Shown here in pieces: positions 63,910-64,000 of a stretch of 64,000 nt of DNA. The notes beneath the pieces are model-generated. The model had not been told where the DNA came from and ran no database searches. It saw nothing but the letters and a program-made list of their open reading frames with translations. Source of the DNA: Microbacterium sp. zg-Y818. GTDB lineage: Bacteria; Actinomycetota; Actinomycetes; Actinomycetales; Microbacteriaceae. Both the position numbers and the translations under genes were made by a program. Where the stretch lies: assembly GCF_030246905.1 (NCBI RefSeq), contig NZ_CP126741.1, forward strand, positions 558,001 to 622,000, written 5' to 3'. The first letter of the stretch is position 1, and every line of letters starts with the position of its first letter.

Positions 63910-64000
63910 ATGAAGCTCGAGCTTCGCGGAATCACCAAGCGGTTCGGCAGCCTCGTCGCCAACGACCGGATCGATCTCACCGTGGAGCCCGGTGAGATCC
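63910..64000 (+). CDS. ABC transporter ATP-binding protein, simple-sugar/nucleoside type (5' part only)
   Basis: Thirty codons from the ATG at 63910 are visible before the window ends. They read as the first strand of an ABC ATPase ([19 protein letters not shown]) followed by EPGEI just before Walker A. Together with the upstream BMP-family lipoprotein this is probably the RbsA-like double ATPase of a nucleoside importer. Length and catalytic motifs cannot be seen. Confidence 0.82.
   Translation, partial: MKLELRGITKRFGSLVANDRIDLTVEPGEI

Overview
The window is about 70% GC, densely coded, and has many GTG starts and 1- or 4-base ATGA, GTGA and TGATG start/stop overlaps. Its gene content (RamB-like regulator beside a GTP-type PEP carboxykinase, actinobacterial sdhCDAB, actinobacterial ABC and MHS transporters, BMP-type nucleoside importer) points to a high-GC actinobacterium, most likely a Microbacteriaceae such as Microbacterium. 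That taxonomic call is inference from style and gene neighbourhoods, since no rRNA is present. I saw no rRNA, tRNA, transposase, integrase or CRISPR array. No stretch longer than 300 bases lacks a gene or RNA element. The longest gaps are 6309-6561 (ZTP riboswitch plus a palindromic repeat), 41985-42225 (FMN riboswitch) and 25121-25344 (divergent promoter with an operator).

Layout. 1-6.3 kb: a truncated acetylxylan-esterase-like gene, a membrane-anchored L,D-transpeptidase, nagB, and a leftward set nagA / YrdB-like membrane protein / GlcD-like FAD oxidase. 6.3-8.7 kb: glyA-folD behind a ZTP (pfl) riboswitch, a one-carbon operon. 8.9-12.4 kb: a large secreted subtilase with a (P/A)APEET repeat linker. 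12.5-26.8 kb: an aromatic-acid catabolic island for homoprotocatechuate (3,4-dihydroxyphenylacetate) meta-cleavage. The leftward operon encodes an FAH-RraA fusion, a GntR/FCD regulator, HpaE, HpaD, HpaH and HpaI. Around it lie an MHS transporter, an IclR regulator, a flavoprotein aromatic hydroxylase, a ThDP-dependent enzyme and a succinic-semialdehyde dehydrogenase (GabD) that would consume the HpaI product. Three promoters in this island carry the same TCGTATACGA-type palindrome.

26.8-31.4 kb: an AlkZ-like winged-helix protein, a RamB-type regulator and pckG, the last two divergent around a perfect 16-bp palindrome. 31.4-36.4 kb: an ABC exporter with its own 71-residue HTH protein, divergent from a DrrAB-like ABC-2 system; two identical-arm palindromes sit in interlocked promoters. 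36.4-38.5 kb: a second MHS transporter and a small membrane protein. 38.5-42.2 kb: the riboflavin operon ribD-ribE-ribBA-ribH under an FMN riboswitch. 42.2-52.9 kb: a LacI regulator divergent from a carbohydrate ABC importer (two permeases and a binding lipoprotein, no ATPase), a GH2 glycosidase, glpD and glpK in one apparent operon. This combination suggests uptake and hydrolysis of a glycerol-containing glycoside. 52.9-57.7 kb: housekeeping genes (Fpg/Nei glycosylase, GNAT, trpS, xth, YihY-like). 57.7-61.3 kb: sdhCDAB. 61.4-64 kb: mannose-1-phosphate guanylyltransferase, a BMP-family binding lipoprotein, and the start of its ABC ATPase, cut by the window end.

The least ordinary parts are the homoprotocatechuate island (unusual enzyme complement and a shared operator network), the proposed glycosyl-glycerol operon, the interlocked HTH/ABC promoters, and an apparent genome-style over-representation of GGATGC/GCATCC, which also forms the core of several terminator stems.
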